From contig NZ_BSTF01000024.1 of NCBI RefSeq assembly GCF_030269365.1, forward strand, positions 1-62,960: DNA of 62,960 nt. The letters run 5' to 3'. Below the pieces are notes generated by a model that ran no database searches, was not told the DNA's origin, and saw only the letters and a list, made by a program, of their open reading frames with translations. Shown here piece by piece: positions 14,493 to 22,688 of this stretch. The first letter of the stretch is position 1. Each line of letters begins with the position of its first letter. A program made the position numbers and the translations under genes. The stretch comes from Lentzea sp. NBRC 102530. GTDB lineage: Bacteria > Actinomycetota > Actinomycetes > Mycobacteriales > Pseudonocardiaceae.

Positions 14493-16165
14493 CGGCCGTG
14501 CTCGCCATCATCGGCGCCGGGCCGCGGGGCACGGGGTTGCTGGAACGCCTGTCCGCCAACGCCGGCCTGCTCCCGTCCGGGTTCGAGGTCCACGTGATCG
14601 ACCCGCACCCCGCCGGGGCGGGCCGGGTGTGGCGGCCGGAGCAGTCGCCGTTGATGCTGATGAACTCGCGCGCGGGCGACGTCACGATGTTCCCCGACTC
14701 GAGCGTGCGCTGCGCCGGTCCGATCACGCCGGGCCCGACGCTCGCGGAGTGGGCAGGCCTGCACGGGGACGACTTCCCGACGCGCCGGCTGGGCGGCGCC
14801 TACCTGAGCTGGTGCTTCGACCGGGCGGTGCGCGCTTTTCCCTCCCACGCCAAGGTTGTCGTGCACCGGACGAGTGCGGTGGAGCTCTCCGGCGACACCG
14901 TGGCGCTGGCCGACGGCTCACGCGTGGTCGCCGATGTGGTCGTGATGGCGCAAGGGAACGTGGGCGGTCATCGCACCGAGGAACAGCGGGCGCACGAGGA
15001 GTTCGCCGCCCGCATCGGTGGCACGTACCTGGGCCCGGCGTGCCCCGGCGACGAGGACCTGGACGTGCTTCCCGCGGGCGAGCCGGTGCTGGTGTCCGGT
15101 CTGGGCCTGGCGTTCGTCGACCTCGCCGTGCTCCTCACCGAGGGCCGCGGCGGGCGGTTCACCCGCGAGGACGGCACGCTGACCTACCACCCGAGCGGCC
15201 GGGAACCGGTGCTGCACGCGGGTTCCCGCCGCGGTGTGCCCTATCTGCCGAAGCCGCTGCTCCCCCCGCTGGCGGACCCGGCACCCAGGTTCTTCACGCC
15301 GGACCTGCTCGCGCGGTCCGACCGTGCGGGCGAACTGGTCGGCGCCGCGTGCCAGGAGATGCTGTGGGCGCACTACCGCGAGTTGTTCGCCGCCCACCCC
15401 GGCCGCACCCGCCTGCCCTGGGCCGACTTCGCGCCCCGGTTCGCCTCGCTGCCGGTGACCGACCCGGCCCTGGAAGACCTCGTCTCCCAGGCCGTGCCGG
15501 CCGAGGAGGACCGCGCGGACCTGAGCTTCCTGCGCGCTCCCCTGACGGCCGGGTTCGCCGGCCAGCACGCACTGGACACGTGGATGCTCGACCACCTCGG
15601 CCGAGCCGTGGCCCGCGCGACCAGCCCCCGGCACAGCGCGCACGCCGCGGTGCTGCACGGCCTGCTGACCGTGAGCGACGTGCTCGCACAGGCACCCGCG
15701 ACCCCGGCGACCGCGAGGACGTCCGCCGTGCTGTCGCGTTTCGCCGCCTACGTGGGCTCCGGTCCTCCCCCGCACCGCGTGGAGCAACTCCGAGCGCTGG
15801 CGCGAGCGGGCGTGCTGCACTTCCTGGGCGCCGGGATGCACGTCACCCGCACGTCCGACTCGTTCAGCGCGAGGACGGACTCGCTCCCGGCCGAGGTGAC
15901 GGCACGCCACTTCGTCGAGGCCCGCCTGCCCGATCCCGACGCGCGGACCCACGCGTTGCTCACCCCGCTGGCGCAGGACCGTCCCCGCGTGCCCGTCGAC
16001 CCGGACACCTTCCAGGTCCCCGGCCACCCGCGCCGGCTGGCGATGGGCCTGTTCGCGGACGGAGGGGCGTTGGGCGCGCTGTCCCGGCCGAACCGCAACG
16101 CCCCGTTCTTCCGCCAGAACGACGACACGGCCCGTCGCGTCCTCACCGAGCTCGCACCGCGGTGA
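14489..16165 (+). CDS. FAD/NAD(P)-binding protein
   Basis: A 558-aa protein starting MTAVLAIIGAGPRGTGLLER. The GxGxxG-type dinucleotide fold is at about residues 8-13, followed by HVIDPHPAGAGRVWRPEQSP, typical of the FAD-NAD(P)-binding family PF13454. A second region (VLVSGLGLAFVDLAVLLTEG) is the NAD(P)-side fold. Relatives occur next to lanthipeptide and siderophore genes in actinomycetes, but their reaction is not established as far as I know. Translational coupling to the exporter places it in the class III operon. It could oxidise or reduce the peptide or regenerate a cofactor. It is the last gene of the cluster on this strand. Confidence 0.85.
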   Translation: MTAVLAIIGAGPRGTGLLERLSANAGLLPSGFEVHVIDPHPAGAGRVWRPEQSPLMLMNSRAGDVTMFPDSSVRCAGPITPGPTLAEWAGLHGDDFPTRRLGGAYLSWCFDRAVRAFPSHAKVVVHRTSAVELSGDTVALADGSRVVADVVVMAQGNVGGHRTEEQRAHEEFAARIGGTYLGPACPGDEDLDVLPAGEPVLVSGLGLAFVDLAVLLTEGRGGRFTREDGTLTYHPSGREPVLHAGSRRGVPYLPKPLLPPLADPAPRFFTPDLLARSDRAGELVGAACQEMLWAHYRELFAAHPGRTRLPWADFAPRFASLPVTDPALEDLVSQAVPAEEDRADLSFLRAPLTAGFAGQHALDTWMLDHLGRAVARATSPRHSAHAAVLHGLLTVSDVLAQAPATPATARTSAVLSRFAAYVGSGPPPHRVEQLRALARAGVLHFLGAGMHVTRTSDSFSARTDSLPAEVTARHFVEARLPDPDARTHALLTPLAQDRPRVPVDPDTFQVPGHPRRLAMGLFADGGALGALSRPNRNAPFFRQNDDTARRVLTELAPR

Positions 16166-16346
16166 CGGGACCTCGCTGCGCTCCGAACTGCAGGCACAGC
16201 CGCTTTGGTCGTCGTCGGCGGCCAAGGAGGTGAAGGGCGTTCCGAAAAGTCGGGAAGTTTCCGTTATCCGCCGGTGACCTGGGCATCTCCTGAGCAGAAG
16301 ACACCGGACCGGCCCGTGCCGGTCTCCCCTGCCCGGAAGGATGTCA

Positions 16347-17390
16347 ATGCCCCTCGTCCCCAGTTCACGGGTGCGGCGTCGCGTGTGGATCGCCGCGCTC
16401 GCCGTGGCCGGTGTCGCGGCCTCCGCCGTGACCGCGAACGCGATGTTCTTCACCCCGCCCGCGATTCCGCACGCCGACCAGGCCCTCCCGACCACCGTTG
16501 TGCCGCCCTCGCTGGCGGGCACGACGACCACCACCAGCGCTGCGGCCGCGCCGGCCGTGACGTCCTCGGCGCCGGCCGAGACCACGAAGGCCGCCGTTCC
16601 GGTGAGGCCGCAGGAGCCGATTCCGCCGAACGCCGTGCGCGTGGCGGAGTTCATCGCGGAGTGTCCTTTCACGCACCGGCTCCCCGACGACCCGATCGTG
16701 CTGCCCAACCTTCCGGGCGCCTCGCACCTGCACAGCTTCTTCGGCAACGATTCGACGAACGCGCGTTCGGACGTCACGAGCCTGGAGAAGGGGCGCAGCA
16801 GCTGCAACCCGAAGATCGACCTCTCGTCGTACTGGGTGCCCACGCTGCTGGTCGACGGCCAGCCGGTCGAGCCGACGGGCACCACGTTCTACTACCTCGG
16901 CGAAGGTGTGCGCGATGACGTGACGGCGCGCATCCAGCCGTTGCCGCACGGGTTGCGCATCGTCGCGGGCAACGCCAAGGCGACCGCGCCGGACGGCTCG
17001 ACGATGTCGCGGTGGTCGTGCCTGCACGCCGGTCACGTCGGTGCGTCGAAGGACTTCGTGAACTGCCCCGCCGGCACGATGATGGAGTCCTACTTGGACT
17101 TCCCGCAGTGCTGGAACGGCAAGGACCTCGACTCGGCCGACCACAAGAGCCACATGGCGTACCCGGTCAACGCCGAGTGCCCGGCCACGCACCCGGTGCC
17201 CGTGCCGAAGCTGCGGCAGGTGCTGCGGTACCCGGTCAACGGGGACCCGGCGCGGTTCAAGCTGTCGTCCGGGCCCGGGTTCACCATGCACGGCGACTTC
17301 TTCAACGTGTGGCCGGAAGCCGAGATGGCGCAACGGGTGCGCGACTGCATCAACCGGATCGTCAAGTGTGGGCCGGACGGGCGCCCGTAG
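16347..17390 (+). CDS. Secreted DUF1996-domain protein
   Basis: A 347-aa protein. An N-terminal signal/anchor (RRRVWIAALAVAGVAASAVT) is followed by a Thr/Ala-rich linker (about 45-95). The DUF1996 domain has HLHSFFGND, SSYWVPTL, LDFPQCWNGKDLDS, HMAYPVNAECPATHPVPVPK and GFTMHGDFFNVW, the expected His, Cys and Trp signature. The start is ATG at 16347, since GGAAGG abuts the earlier ATG at 16341. The family is secreted in fungi and actinomycetes; its reaction is unknown and the conserved His suggest metal binding. Its TAG overlaps the GTG of the DUF305 lipoprotein, so the two are expressed together. Confidence 0.85.
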   Translation: MPLVPSSRVRRRVWIAALAVAGVAASAVTANAMFFTPPAIPHADQALPTTVVPPSLAGTTTTTSAAAAPAVTSSAPAETTKAAVPVRPQEPIPPNAVRVAEFIAECPFTHRLPDDPIVLPNLPGASHLHSFFGNDSTNARSDVTSLEKGRSSCNPKIDLSSYWVPTLLVDGQPVEPTGTTFYYLGEGVRDDVTARIQPLPHGLRIVAGNAKATAPDGSTMSRWSCLHAGHVGASKDFVNCPAGTMMESYLDFPQCWNGKDLDSADHKSHMAYPVNAECPATHPVPVPKLRQVLRYPVNGDPARFKLSSGPGFTMHGDFFNVWPEAEMAQRVRDCINRIVKCGPDGRP

Positions 17391-17917
17391 TGCGAGCACT
17401 CCTCATCGCGGTGCTCCTCGCGGTGACGGCCTGTGGTGTCCCGGCCGAAGTTCCGGCCGGGACACCACAGGTCACGTTGTCCGCCACCGACCTGGCGTTC
17501 GCGGACCTGCTGATCCCGCAGAACGAGTCGGCGCTCGCCGCGCTCGCGCTCACCGCGAGCCGTCCGGACTCGGCGTTGCGGCCGTTGGCGGAGCAGGTCG
17601 AGGCCCGCTACCGGGACGAACTCGCGCAGGTGCGGGCGGTGCTCGCCGAGGCGGGCAAGCCGGAGAGCGACCAGCACGAGGGCCACGACATGCCCGGCAT
17701 GATCACGGCCGCCGAACTGGCCGCCGCCGCGCACGCGGACCCGGCCGCTTTCGACGGGCAGCTCGCGACGTTGCTGCGCGGCCAGTTCGAGGAGGCCCGC
17801 ACGGTGGCCCGTGCGGAACGGGAGGCGGGCACGAGTGCGGCGTTGCTGGAACTGAGCACGCGCATCGACAGCACTCGGGCGGAGTTCCTGGCCCTGTTGA
17901 AAGACGCACAGCGGTAG
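17390..17917 (+). CDS. DUF305 lipoprotein (ferritin-like, possibly copper-related)
   Basis: 175 residues starting at GTG 17390, which overlaps the stop of the DUF1996 gene. The signal LLIAVLLAVTAC ends in a lipobox Cys at about residue 15. The DUF305 helical bundle follows: FADLLIPQNESALAALAL, then EQVEARYRDELAQVRAVL, with HEGHDMPGMIT as the Met/His-rich loop, then AFDGQLATLLRGQFEEARTVA. The classic family motif FxxxMxxHH is weakened here (LLIPQNE), so metal binding through it is uncertain. DUF305 proteins often accompany copper and DUF1996 genes. A perfect 18-bp inverted repeat sits within codons just after the lipidated Cys. Confidence 0.8.
   Translation: MRALLIAVLLAVTACGVPAEVPAGTPQVTLSATDLAFADLLIPQNESALAALALTASRPDSALRPLAEQVEARYRDELAQVRAVLAEAGKPESDQHEGHDMPGMITAAELAAAAHADPAAFDGQLATLLRGQFEEARTVARAEREAGTSAALLELSTRIDSTRAEFLALLKDAQR
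17429..17470. repeat. Perfect 18-bp inverted repeat inside a coding region
   Basis: Arms CCTGTGGTGTCCCGGCCG and CGGCCGGGACACCACAGG flank the six bases AAGTTC. The structure begins at the lipobox Cys codon of the DUF305 gene and encodes its first mature residues. The mRNA would form a very stable hairpin about 40 bases into the coding region. Confidence 0.9.
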
Positions 17918-17993
17918 AGCAGCCGTGAGGGCCGCGAGTCGCAGGTGCGACGCGGTCGACCTGGTCCAGCTGCGCGGCGGTACGTCGTGGTTC

Positions 17994-18146
17994 TCAGCTG
18001 CGTACCGCCACAAAGTTGTCGTCGACCTTCCTCTTGACGGGTGAGGGATCGTTTCGCTGCGCGAGAAGGTCGCCGATGAATCGGCCGAGCAGGTCGGGCG
18101 TCATGAACTCGACGAACTTCACCGAGCGCGGTATCGCGAGCTTCAT
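17994..18146 (-). CDS. Possible 50-aa protein or gene remnant
   Basis: Frame MKLAIPRSVKFVEFMTPDL... ending FVAVRS, with coding-like third positions but a weak ribosome-binding site (GGGGCGG). Another frame just upstream (18143-18397) gives LVEVSAELFAQSRAWGG, so this could be the end of a frameshifted older gene. No family recognised. Confidence 0.3.
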   Translation of the reverse strand: MKLAIPRSVKFVEFMTPDLLGRFIGDLLAQRNDPSPVKRKVDDNFVAVRS

Positions 18147-18497
18147 GGTGTGCCGCCCCATGCCCTGGACTGCGCGAACAACTCGGCGGAGACCTCGACG
18201 AGGCAGCGCGGTCCTGCGCGGGAGGCGTCGCCCGGAACAGCTGGTGTGAGGCCGACGCTCTGGGGCTGGTTCTGCACAAAGAGCCAACGACTCGCGGAGC
18301 CGCCGCGACCGACTGCCGGGACACTCAAAGTTTTGGTGAACTCCGGCAGAACCAAGCACGGTAGGCCAGATTGCACTCTGCGCAAGACGCACAGCACCCA
18401 GCACTCGAAGATCGCTGCTCAGGGTGTGCCGATACCGGTAACGTCAGCTGGAGGCGGTATTGTTACAGGACGGCGAAGCTCGGGCGAGAGGAGTGGT

Positions 18498-19094
18498 GTG
18501 GCTGTGGCCAAAGTACACGATGTGGCGGCTGCACTACTGGCCGAGGTTGGCCCGGTGACGACGATGAAGCTGCAGAAGCTGGTCTACTACTCGCAGGCGT
18601 GGCACCTGGTTTTCCACGACACCGTGTTGTTCGGTGATGCGATCGAGGCGTGGCCACAAGGACCGGTGACACCGTCGCTATATGACAAGCACCGCAGACA
18701 ACGCCAGGTCACGCAGTGGCCTTACGGCGACAAGTCAGTTCTGACCGCTGCTGAAAAGCAGACCGTTCGATGGGTCGCAGAGAAGTACGGATCGTTCTCC
18801 GCAGAGTCGCTGTCGCAGATGACGCACATGGAGGCTCCTTGGCGGATTGCCCGAGGGCTTCTCGATCCCGACGAACGTTGCACCACGCCGATCGATCGGC
18901 AGCAGATGAAGCACTTCTACGCTCGTCAGCGTGCCGCCGTCGATGTCGCGGTTTCTCAGGCGGCAGCGAGCGCGGCGATCGAGGGTGTCGAACTCGACGA
19001 CGAGTGGCAGGAGACCCTGAGGTCTGTTGCAAGTGGAACGCGGTCTGCCGATGAAGTGGTGGCGGAGGAGATCCGGCGGGCCACTCGCACGTGA
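18498..19094 (+). CDS. Panacea/DUF4065 antitoxin (SocA-like)
   Basis: About 198 residues. The Panacea signature is clear: VTTMKLQKLVYYSQAWHLVF near the N-terminus, then AIEAWPQGPVTPSLYD. A helical C-terminal extension follows (AAVDVAVSQAAASAAIEG). Panacea-domain proteins are chaperone-like antitoxins that bind many unrelated toxins; SocA in Caulobacter is a founding example. The downstream Fic gene overlaps its stop codon by 4 bases (GTGA), so the pair forms a type II toxin-antitoxin unit. The start is GTG at 18498, four bases after AGGAG; GTG at 18504 is an alternative. Codon use is slightly less GC-biased than in neighbours, fitting horizontal transfer. Confidence 0.82.
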   Translation: MAVAKVHDVAAALLAEVGPVTTMKLQKLVYYSQAWHLVFHDTVLFGDAIEAWPQGPVTPSLYDKHRRQRQVTQWPYGDKSVLTAAEKQTVRWVAEKYGSFSAESLSQMTHMEAPWRIARGLLDPDERCTTPIDRQQMKHFYARQRAAVDVAVSQAAASAAIEGVELDDEWQETLRSVASGTRSADEVVAEEIRRATRT

Positions 19095-19669
19095 GCGATC
19101 CATACCTCATTCCAGGCACGGACTGTCTTGCCAACAAGCTCGGACTTGCTGATCCTGACAAGCTTCGCGAAATCGAGGCGCGGCTTGTAAGTATTCGTGA
19201 TGTGCAGCTGGCTCGAGAGACACTGCCGGGCGAATACAACCTGACCCACTTGCAAGCCTTTCACAGGGCCCTGTTTCAAGACGTGTACCACTGGGCTGGC
19301 GAGATCCGCACGGTCAACATCAGCAAACAAAGATCGATGTTCGCGGCATGGCAGTTCGTCGAAGACCAGACGTCGGCGGTCCTGGCCAGACTGGAAGACG
19401 ACAACTGGCTGATAGGTGCGAGCCGGGAGCACTTCATCGAGCGGCTGGCCTACTACTACGGCGAGCTGAACGTGTGCCACCCGTTCAGGGAGGGCAACGG
19501 CCGCGCTCAGCGCGCGTTTCTCAGGCAGTTGTCAGCTGCTGCAGGCTGGCGACTGGATTGGTCTGCGCTGAACAAGGCCGGCAACGTTGCCGCATCAGAA
19601 CAAGCACTGCTGGCAGCGGATTTCGCGCTCATGCAGCACGTGCTGGAGCCCGTAGTGGTCCGCATGTAG
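19091..19669 (+). CDS. Fic-domain toxin (AMP/NMP-transferase)
   Basis: A 192-aa Fic protein. The active-site loop HPFREGNGR lies at residues 130-138, matching HPFxxGNGR with the catalytic His130 and Mg/phosphate-binding residues. The upstream flap and helix (LPGEYNLTHLQAFHRALFQD, then VYHWAGEIRTVNI) are typical. There is no (S/T)xxxE(G/N) inhibitory helix inside, so control must come in trans, fitting the Panacea partner. It should transfer AMP or another nucleotide to Ser/Thr/Tyr of a host target. The start is GTG at 19091, overlapping the antitoxin stop. In-frame sequence stays open for 57 codons beyond the TAG, perhaps an older C-terminus. Confidence 0.9.
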   Translation: MSDPYLIPGTDCLANKLGLADPDKLREIEARLVSIRDVQLARETLPGEYNLTHLQAFHRALFQDVYHWAGEIRTVNISKQRSMFAAWQFVEDQTSAVLARLEDDNWLIGASREHFIERLAYYYGELNVCHPFREGNGRAQRAFLRQLSAAAGWRLDWSALNKAGNVAASEQALLAADFALMQHVLEPVVVRM

Positions 19670-20253
19670 ATCATCGCGTGGCCGTACGGATGTCTCCATG
19701 GTGACACCGTGGTGCGACCGCACGAGTGCGGGCAGGCTTTGGAGTTCGCGGCAACCATCAACCCTCGCGCGGTCGCAACGCTGCCCGCCGAACGTCAGGT
19801 CACCTACCTGATCGGCGTCACCAAAGCTCGGGCAGGTAGGTGACTACCGCCAGGCGGTGCGGCCCCTCAAGCGCGCCTAAACGGCCGCGCCCGAAGAGGT
19901 TCGCTGCCGCCCTTGACTGATGGCCTGCTGCGGTCGCCACTGAACAACACCACGAGCAAAACTGGACGGCTTGTCCATCAAGTGGCCGTACGAGCGGAGA
20001 ATCTCGAGGTGAACGCACCCGCTCCGTACTTGATCGGCTGTGGGGCAGGGCCCACGGATCACATCAGTCGCTTGGTGAGGCTCCCGGCAGGTGTTCAGGC
20101 ACGGATGGCGAGCAACACGAACCGCCCCGGGGAGGCGGGACTCAGCAAGTTCGAGAACAACGCCGCGTCGTTGACCAACGTCAATGCGGAAGCGGCGACC
20201 CCTGATCACCCTTACCAAGGACGATCCTGGACTTCGGCTACCAGGACGGTCGC
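19670..20253. other. Intergenic stretch, no confident gene
   Basis: No gene is supported between the Fic toxin and the SDR. An open frame continues after the Fic stop to 19843 (RPHECGQALEF, LPAERQVTYLIG) and may be decayed coding sequence. The remainder looks like ordinary non-coding DNA. Confidence 0.5.
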
Positions 20254-21063
20254 TCACGGCAGGTCGGTGACCGCGTCGAGGCCGAGCTTGCGGTTCAGGG
20301 CGGCCACCGCGCCGGTGACCGCGCGCCGCGGCATCACCCGCGCCACGAGCGTGGCCAGGCGGTTCGCCGGGCGGCCGGGATAGGAGGCGACCCGGCCGCG
20401 AGCGAAGTCGTCGAGCGTGCGGACGGCGACCGACTCCGGTGAGTCCGTGGCGCGCGGGTCCATCGTGGCCGTGGTGCCGTCGAAGAAGCCGGTGTCGGTC
20501 GCGCCGGGGTGCGCGGCCATGACGTGGACTCCGGTGCCGCGTTGCTCTTCCGCCACGGCCTCGGTGAACGACAGGACGAACGCTTTCGTCGCCGCGTAGC
20601 TCGCCTGGTACGGCATCGGCTGGAACGCCGCGGTCGAGCCGACGTTGATGATGCCGCCCGCTCCCCTGGCCGCCATCTCGCGGCCGAACAGGTAGGTGAG
20701 CTCCATCAGCGCGCCGACGTTGAGCGCGACCGAGCGGGTGCTCTGCCCGAACGGCCGCTCGAAGAACCTGCCCGCCGAGCCGGATCCGGCGTTGTTCACC
20801 AGCAGGTCGACCTGGAGACCGCGCTCGGCGACGGTCGCGAGGAGGAACTCGGGGCCGGCCGGGTCCGCCAGGTCGACGCCGATGACCTCGGCGCGCACCC
20901 CGTGCGCGGTCCGCACCTCGGCCGCCAGCTCCTCCAGGGCGGCGGTGGTGCGCGCGACGAGCACCAGGTCCGCGCCTCGGCGGGCCAGTTCCCGTGCGTA
21001 GGCACGGCCCAGTCCCTTGGACGCCCCGGTGACGAGCGCGGTGATGCCGGCGAAGGAGTGCAT
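20254..21063 (-). CDS. Short-chain dehydrogenase/reductase
   Basis: 269 residues. The NAD(P)-binding motif TGASKGLGRAYA is at 12-23, the structural NNAG follows VDLLV, and the active site has the Ser in INVGSTAAF plus YAATK (Tyr/Lys). The Arg/Lys and RT after the second strand (LVLVART) suggest NADP. It belongs to the classical SDR group; the substrate is not predictable, though VDLADPAGPEFLL and MAAHPGATDTGFF resemble the acyl or fatty-aldehyde reductase types of actinobacteria. It is divergent from a MarR regulator, with two operator-like palindromes in the 77-bp gap, so it is probably induced by that regulator's ligand. Confidence 0.88.
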   Translation of the reverse strand: MHSFAGITALVTGASKGLGRAYARELARRGADLVLVARTTAALEELAAEVRTAHGVRAEVIGVDLADPAGPEFLLATVAERGLQVDLLVNNAGSGSAGRFFERPFGQSTRSVALNVGALMELTYLFGREMAARGAGGIINVGSTAAFQPMPYQASYAATKAFVLSFTEAVAEEQRGTGVHVMAAHPGATDTGFFDGTTATMDPRATDSPESVAVRTLDDFARGRVASYPGRPANRLATLVARVMPRRAVTGAVAALNRKLGLDAVTDLP

Positions 21064-21078
21064 GGCCTGCTCCAGTGT

Positions 21079-21123
21079 TTCGATTCTCGAAGTATCTCCA
21101 GCATAACCAGTTCGAGCCTCGAA
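21079..21123. promoter_or_regulatory. Two matching palindromes between SDR and MarR genes
   Basis: TTCGA-N3-TCGAA occurs at 21079-21091 (N3 = TTC) and again at 21111-21123 (N3 = GCC), with a shared G after each. Centre spacing is 32 bp, about three helical turns. Their place in a divergent promoter region fits cooperative binding of the MarR dimer. Confidence 0.65.
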
Positions 21124-21140
21124 GCAACTAGACTGCGATC

Positions 21141-21560
21141 ATGGACGAACGGGTGGCGGCGATCGAGGCGGTCCACGAGGTCTTCATGCGCACCGAGGCG
21201 GCGATCACCGGTCCGCTCGCGGAGCTGGGCCTGACCACCGCCACCGCCCAGGCGCTGTGGGCGTTGTCGCCCGACGAGGAGCCGCCGTCGATGAAGACGG
21301 TGGCCGCGCGCCTGCACTGCAACGCCCCGAACCTCTCGTTCGTCGCGGGCCAGCTCGCCGCGCGCGGGCTCGTCGACCGGGTCCCCGACCCGCGGGACGG
21401 ACGCTCGCGCGCGCTCGTCCTCACCGAGCAGGGCAAGCAGGTGCGCTCGCAGGTCCTGCGCATCACGGCCGACAGCAGCCCCCTGGCCGGCCTGGCGCCG
21501 GACGACGTGACGACCCTTCTGTCCATTTTGGAGCGCGCACTGTCGGCCGGATCTCCGTGA
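21141..21560 (+). CDS. MarR-family transcriptional regulator
   Basis: 139 residues with the winged helix-turn-helix at the centre: SMKTVAARLHCNAPNLSFVAGQLAARGLVDR (quoted in part), and the wing VPDPRDGRSRALVLTEQG with the family's DxRDxR signature. N- and C-terminal helices form the dimer interface. It starts at ATG 21141 without a strong ribosome-binding site, possibly a near-leaderless mRNA. Divergent from the SDR, which it probably represses together with itself through the paired palindromes at 21079-21123. Confidence 0.9.
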   Translation: MDERVAAIEAVHEVFMRTEAAITGPLAELGLTTATAQALWALSPDEEPPSMKTVAARLHCNAPNLSFVAGQLAARGLVDRVPDPRDGRSRALVLTEQGKQVRSQVLRITADSSPLAGLAPDDVTTLLSILERALSAGSP

Positions 21561-21740
21561 CCGGACGATCGCGAACCGGCTGAGACCGACCTGATCGCGG
21601 AACGGGCCGCCGATCTGGTCGGCGGAGCCGGCACCACTGCGTGACCGCACCCCGGTGGCGAGGGCCACATCGCCCCAGACCCGCCTCCCGTGTGACACTC
21701 TGTTCAGCAATTGACATTTTGTCCACGCGGAGGGTTCGCC

Positions 21741-22397
21741 GTGCCCCACTCCAGCAACACCGCTGGCGCGGTGTTCGCCGCCCTCACCCCCGTGGTCGAG
21801 GCCATCGCGGCGACGTTCGGCCGCAGTTGCGAGGTCGCGCTGCACGACTACCGCGATCAGGAACGGTCGGTCGTCGCGGTCGCCGGCTCCGTCACGGGGC
21901 GGCAGGCCGGGGACGCGATGAGCGAGATCGGGCTGCGCGTCCTCGCCGCCGGGGACGACGCCCGCACCGAGGTCGGGTACGTGACGCGGGCGCAGGACGG
22001 ACGGGTGCTGAGGTGCACGACCGTGCCGTTGCGGGACGCCGACGGGTCGTTGATCGGCGCTCTGTGCATCAACATCGACGTGTCCGCCATCGACCGGGCC
22101 ACCGGGGTGCTCGCGGACCTGCTCGGGCTGGCGCCGGTGGAGAAGCCCGTCGCTTCCACCAACTTCTCCGGCGATCTGGACCAGGTCGTCGACTCGCTGG
22201 TCGAACGGGCTGAGCGCGCGCACGCGGTGCCGGTGGCGTCGCTGGGACGGGAGGAGCGGTTGCGGCTCGTCCGGGAGTTGAACGACGCCGGGGTGTTCGC
22301 GTTGCGCGGGGCGCCGAGGCGGGTAGCCCAGCGGCTGGGCATCTCGCGCACCGGGCTGTACAACGACCTCGCCGAGCTCAGGAAGGACGTGTCATGA
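21741..22397 (+). CDS. DauR-like (YheO-PAS/HTH) transcriptional regulator
   Basis: 218 residues. The N-terminal YheO-type PAS-like domain (FAALTPVVEAIAATFGRSCE, VALHDYRD, then SLIGALCINIDVS) is followed by a C-terminal helix-turn-helix (ERLRLVRELNDAGVFALRGA, VAQRLGISRTGLYNDLAEL). DauR of Pseudomonas controls D-arginine catabolism genes, including an ornithine-cyclodeaminase-like partner. The same pairing exists here, because the next gene (overlap ATGA) is an ornithine-cyclodeaminase-like fragment. GTG at 21741 follows GGAGG; a longer frame to 21711 lacks support. The regulator looks intact although its partner is destroyed. Confidence 0.85.
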   Translation: MPHSSNTAGAVFAALTPVVEAIAATFGRSCEVALHDYRDQERSVVAVAGSVTGRQAGDAMSEIGLRVLAAGDDARTEVGYVTRAQDGRVLRCTTVPLRDADGSLIGALCINIDVSAIDRATGVLADLLGLAPVEKPVASTNFSGDLDQVVDSLVERAERAHAVPVASLGREERLRLVRELNDAGVFALRGAPRRVAQRLGISRTGLYNDLAELRKDVS

Positions 22398-22688
22398 CCA
22401 CCTTTCTGACGGAGGCCGAGACGGCCGCGCTCGTTGACGACAACCTCGCGTTCGATGCCGCACGAGAGGCTTTTCTGGCCGCTGCCACGGGGTCCACGTT
22501 CCCGGTCGCGATCGGGAGTTCGTCCACACCGGACACCCGGTTCACGCTCAAGTCCGGGTCGGCGGGTGAGCTCGTGGGTGTGAAGATCGGCAGCTTCTGG
22601 CCAGGCAACGTCGAGGTGCCCCGGCACAGCTCGACGATCGTGCTGCTCGACCCGCCACCGGACGGCTGAGCGCGGTGGTCGAAGCCAC
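22394..22688 (+). pseudogene. Truncated ornithine cyclodeaminase/mu-crystallin-like gene
   Basis: The frame gives MTTFLTEAETAALVDDNLAF ... FTLKSGSAGELVGVKIGSFW ... HSSTIVLLDPPPDG, the N-terminal quarter of the ornithine cyclodeaminase family (about 310-330 residues). Two lesions are visible. One missing base near 22653 changes the expected LLDPATGRL into LLDPPPDG and a stop. Homology then ends after VVEA at about 22688, where unrelated sequence begins. Translationally coupled to the intact DauR-like regulator. The missing catalytic and NAD-binding parts make it non-functional. Confidence 0.8.

Noticed and set aside
19670..19843. In-frame continuation of Fic beyond its TAG for 57 codons
   Set aside because: Could suggest stop-codon readthrough, but the Fic domain is complete and nothing in the extension is recognisable. 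Kept only as a possible remnant.
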